Assembly: GCA_021809225.1 (NCBI GenBank)
Contig: JAKBAL010000205.1
Coordinates: 1 to 5,123, forward strand
Direction: 5' to 3'
DNA from: Pseudomonadota bacterium
GTDB taxonomy: Bacteria > Pseudomonadota > Alphaproteobacteria > UBA9655
DNA length: 5,123 nt
Shown: positions 4,680 through 5,123 of the stretch, one piece after another
Layout of the letters: every line of letters begins with the position of its first letter
Numbering within the stretch: position 1 is the first letter of the stretch
Notes under the pieces: generated by a model
What the model was told of the DNA's origin: nothing
Seen by the model: the letters and a program-made list of their open reading frames with translations, nothing else
The model's database searches: none
Translations under genes and position numbers: made by a program

Positions 4680-5123
4680 ATGGAAAGAAAAAGAGCTTGT
4701 AAACACTGTCACTGCTTGTTTATCCCTGGACGTAATCCACAACAAAAATTTTGTAGCCGTCGCTTATGCCAGAATGTGCGTAAATCCACCTGGCGTCGAG
4801 AAAAACATAAGCATGATTTTGATTACCGTGAAAACCAAAACCAGGCCTGTAAAAGATGGAGGAAGAAGAATCCCAATTATTGGAAGCACTATCGGGCAGT
4901 ACACCCTCCTTATACAGATGGCGATCGATACAAACAAAGGCAGCGTAACCAGGCCTTTTATAAAGGACCCGAACCCCCTAAGGCATCGCAGTTTGCAAAC
5001 AGCGACGCGTTAACCCCAAAAAATTCTGTTAAAGCAGGGACATATCAGCTGATTCCCCTCCCTTATGGTGGGTTTGCAAACAGCGACGCGTTAATCGTAA
5101 AAATCTCTGTTATTCCAAAGGGT
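4680..5123 (+). CDS. Cysteine-cluster basic protein, start of gene running off the window
   Basis: The frame is open for 148 codons to the window end. ATG 4680 is preceded by GTGAGG with seven-base spacing. The N-terminus has a putative zinc-binding cluster: Cys7, Cys10 and Cys12, then Cys25 and Cys30 (CKHCHC, FCSRRLC). A very basic, aromatic-rich stretch (about 34-95) follows, with KSTWRREK, CKRWRKKNPNYWKHYRAVHP and YKQRQRNQAFYK. The region after 100 holds two related segments, FANSDALTPKNSVKAGTY and FANSDALIVKISVIPKG, 27 residues apart. I have a general impression of similar Cys-cluster plus W/Y/R-rich small proteins in other bacteria but cannot name a family or function; nucleic-acid binding is a plausible guess from charge and Cys pattern. 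It diverges from the IS256 remnant. Confidence 0.72.
   Translation, partial: MERKRACKHCHCLFIPGRNPQQKFCSRRLCQNVRKSTWRREKHKHDFDYRENQNQACKRWRKKNPNYWKHYRAVHPPYTDGDRYKQRQRNQAFYKGPEPPKASQFANSDALTPKNSVKAGTYQLIPLPYGGFANSDALIVKISVIPKG
4991..5013 (+). repeat. 23-bp direct repeat, copy 1 (within the Cys-cluster gene)
   Basis: Bases from GTTTGCAAACAGC to CGCGTTAA are identical to 5072-5094. The spacing is 81 bp, exactly 27 codons, so the repeat encodes FANSDAL in the same frame. It includes the short palindromes TTTGCAAA and ACGCGT. Confidence 0.85.
5072..5094 (+). repeat. 23-bp direct repeat, copy 2 (within the Cys-cluster gene)
   Basis: Identical to 4991-5013 and in the same frame. The surrounding codons differ between the two copies, so the perfect stretch is sharply bounded. 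Confidence 0.85.

Noticed and set aside
4774..5013. Plus-strand frame inside the Cys-cluster gene
   Set aside because: It lies in another frame of the longer frame starting at 4680, which has a ribosome-binding site and a coherent Cys/basic pattern.

Overview
The window is AT-rich accessory DNA. It holds two decayed transposase genes, a fragment of a leucine-rich-repeat (LRR) gene, a duplicated small exported-protein gene, and a run of overlapping ORFs built from repeated helix-turn-helix-like units. Low GC, abundant dead insertion sequences and an LRR remnant suggest the relaxed genome of a host-associated or intracellular Gram-negative bacterium. The sequence holds no marker that fixes the taxon, so this is inference.

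Left part (1-2240). Two paralogous minus-strand genes (303-557 and 1823-2077) encode small signal-peptide proteins. They share the mature-region core DVNKDVVNSNHFEAIP and a similar 160-base upstream region. Between them, on the plus strand, lie three overlapping ORFs (791-1141, 1138-1452, 1434-1892), each with two copies of a roughly 40-residue unit. The unit pattern is WkxxIxDWxxSGLxxxxYCxxKxxxxSxFYxWKKK, which I recognise as resembling the small accessory protein TnpA of IS66-family elements. No IS66 tnpB or tnpC gene is present. The six-unit array diverges from the first peptide gene across a shared, palindrome-containing promoter region. It converges on the second peptide gene and overlaps its 3' end. 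This cassette is the most unusual content of the window.

Middle (2240-3841). A stretch with no gene I can support is followed by an LRR remnant (2513-2704). Next is a complete but inactivated IS1595-family element (2744-3729) with 26-bp perfect inverted ends. Its transposase gene carries a frameshift and two nonsense codons.

Right part (3842-5123). A 5'-truncated IS256-family transposase lies on the minus strand. It is followed on the plus strand by the start of a cysteine-cluster, strongly basic protein (4680 to the window end), which contains an internal 23-bp direct repeat.

Functional linkage is inferred only for the left part: the HTH-like array may bind the duplicated promoter/palindrome regions and regulate the exported peptides, or the whole may be a mobile or recombination-prone cassette. 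The transposase genes look non-functional.
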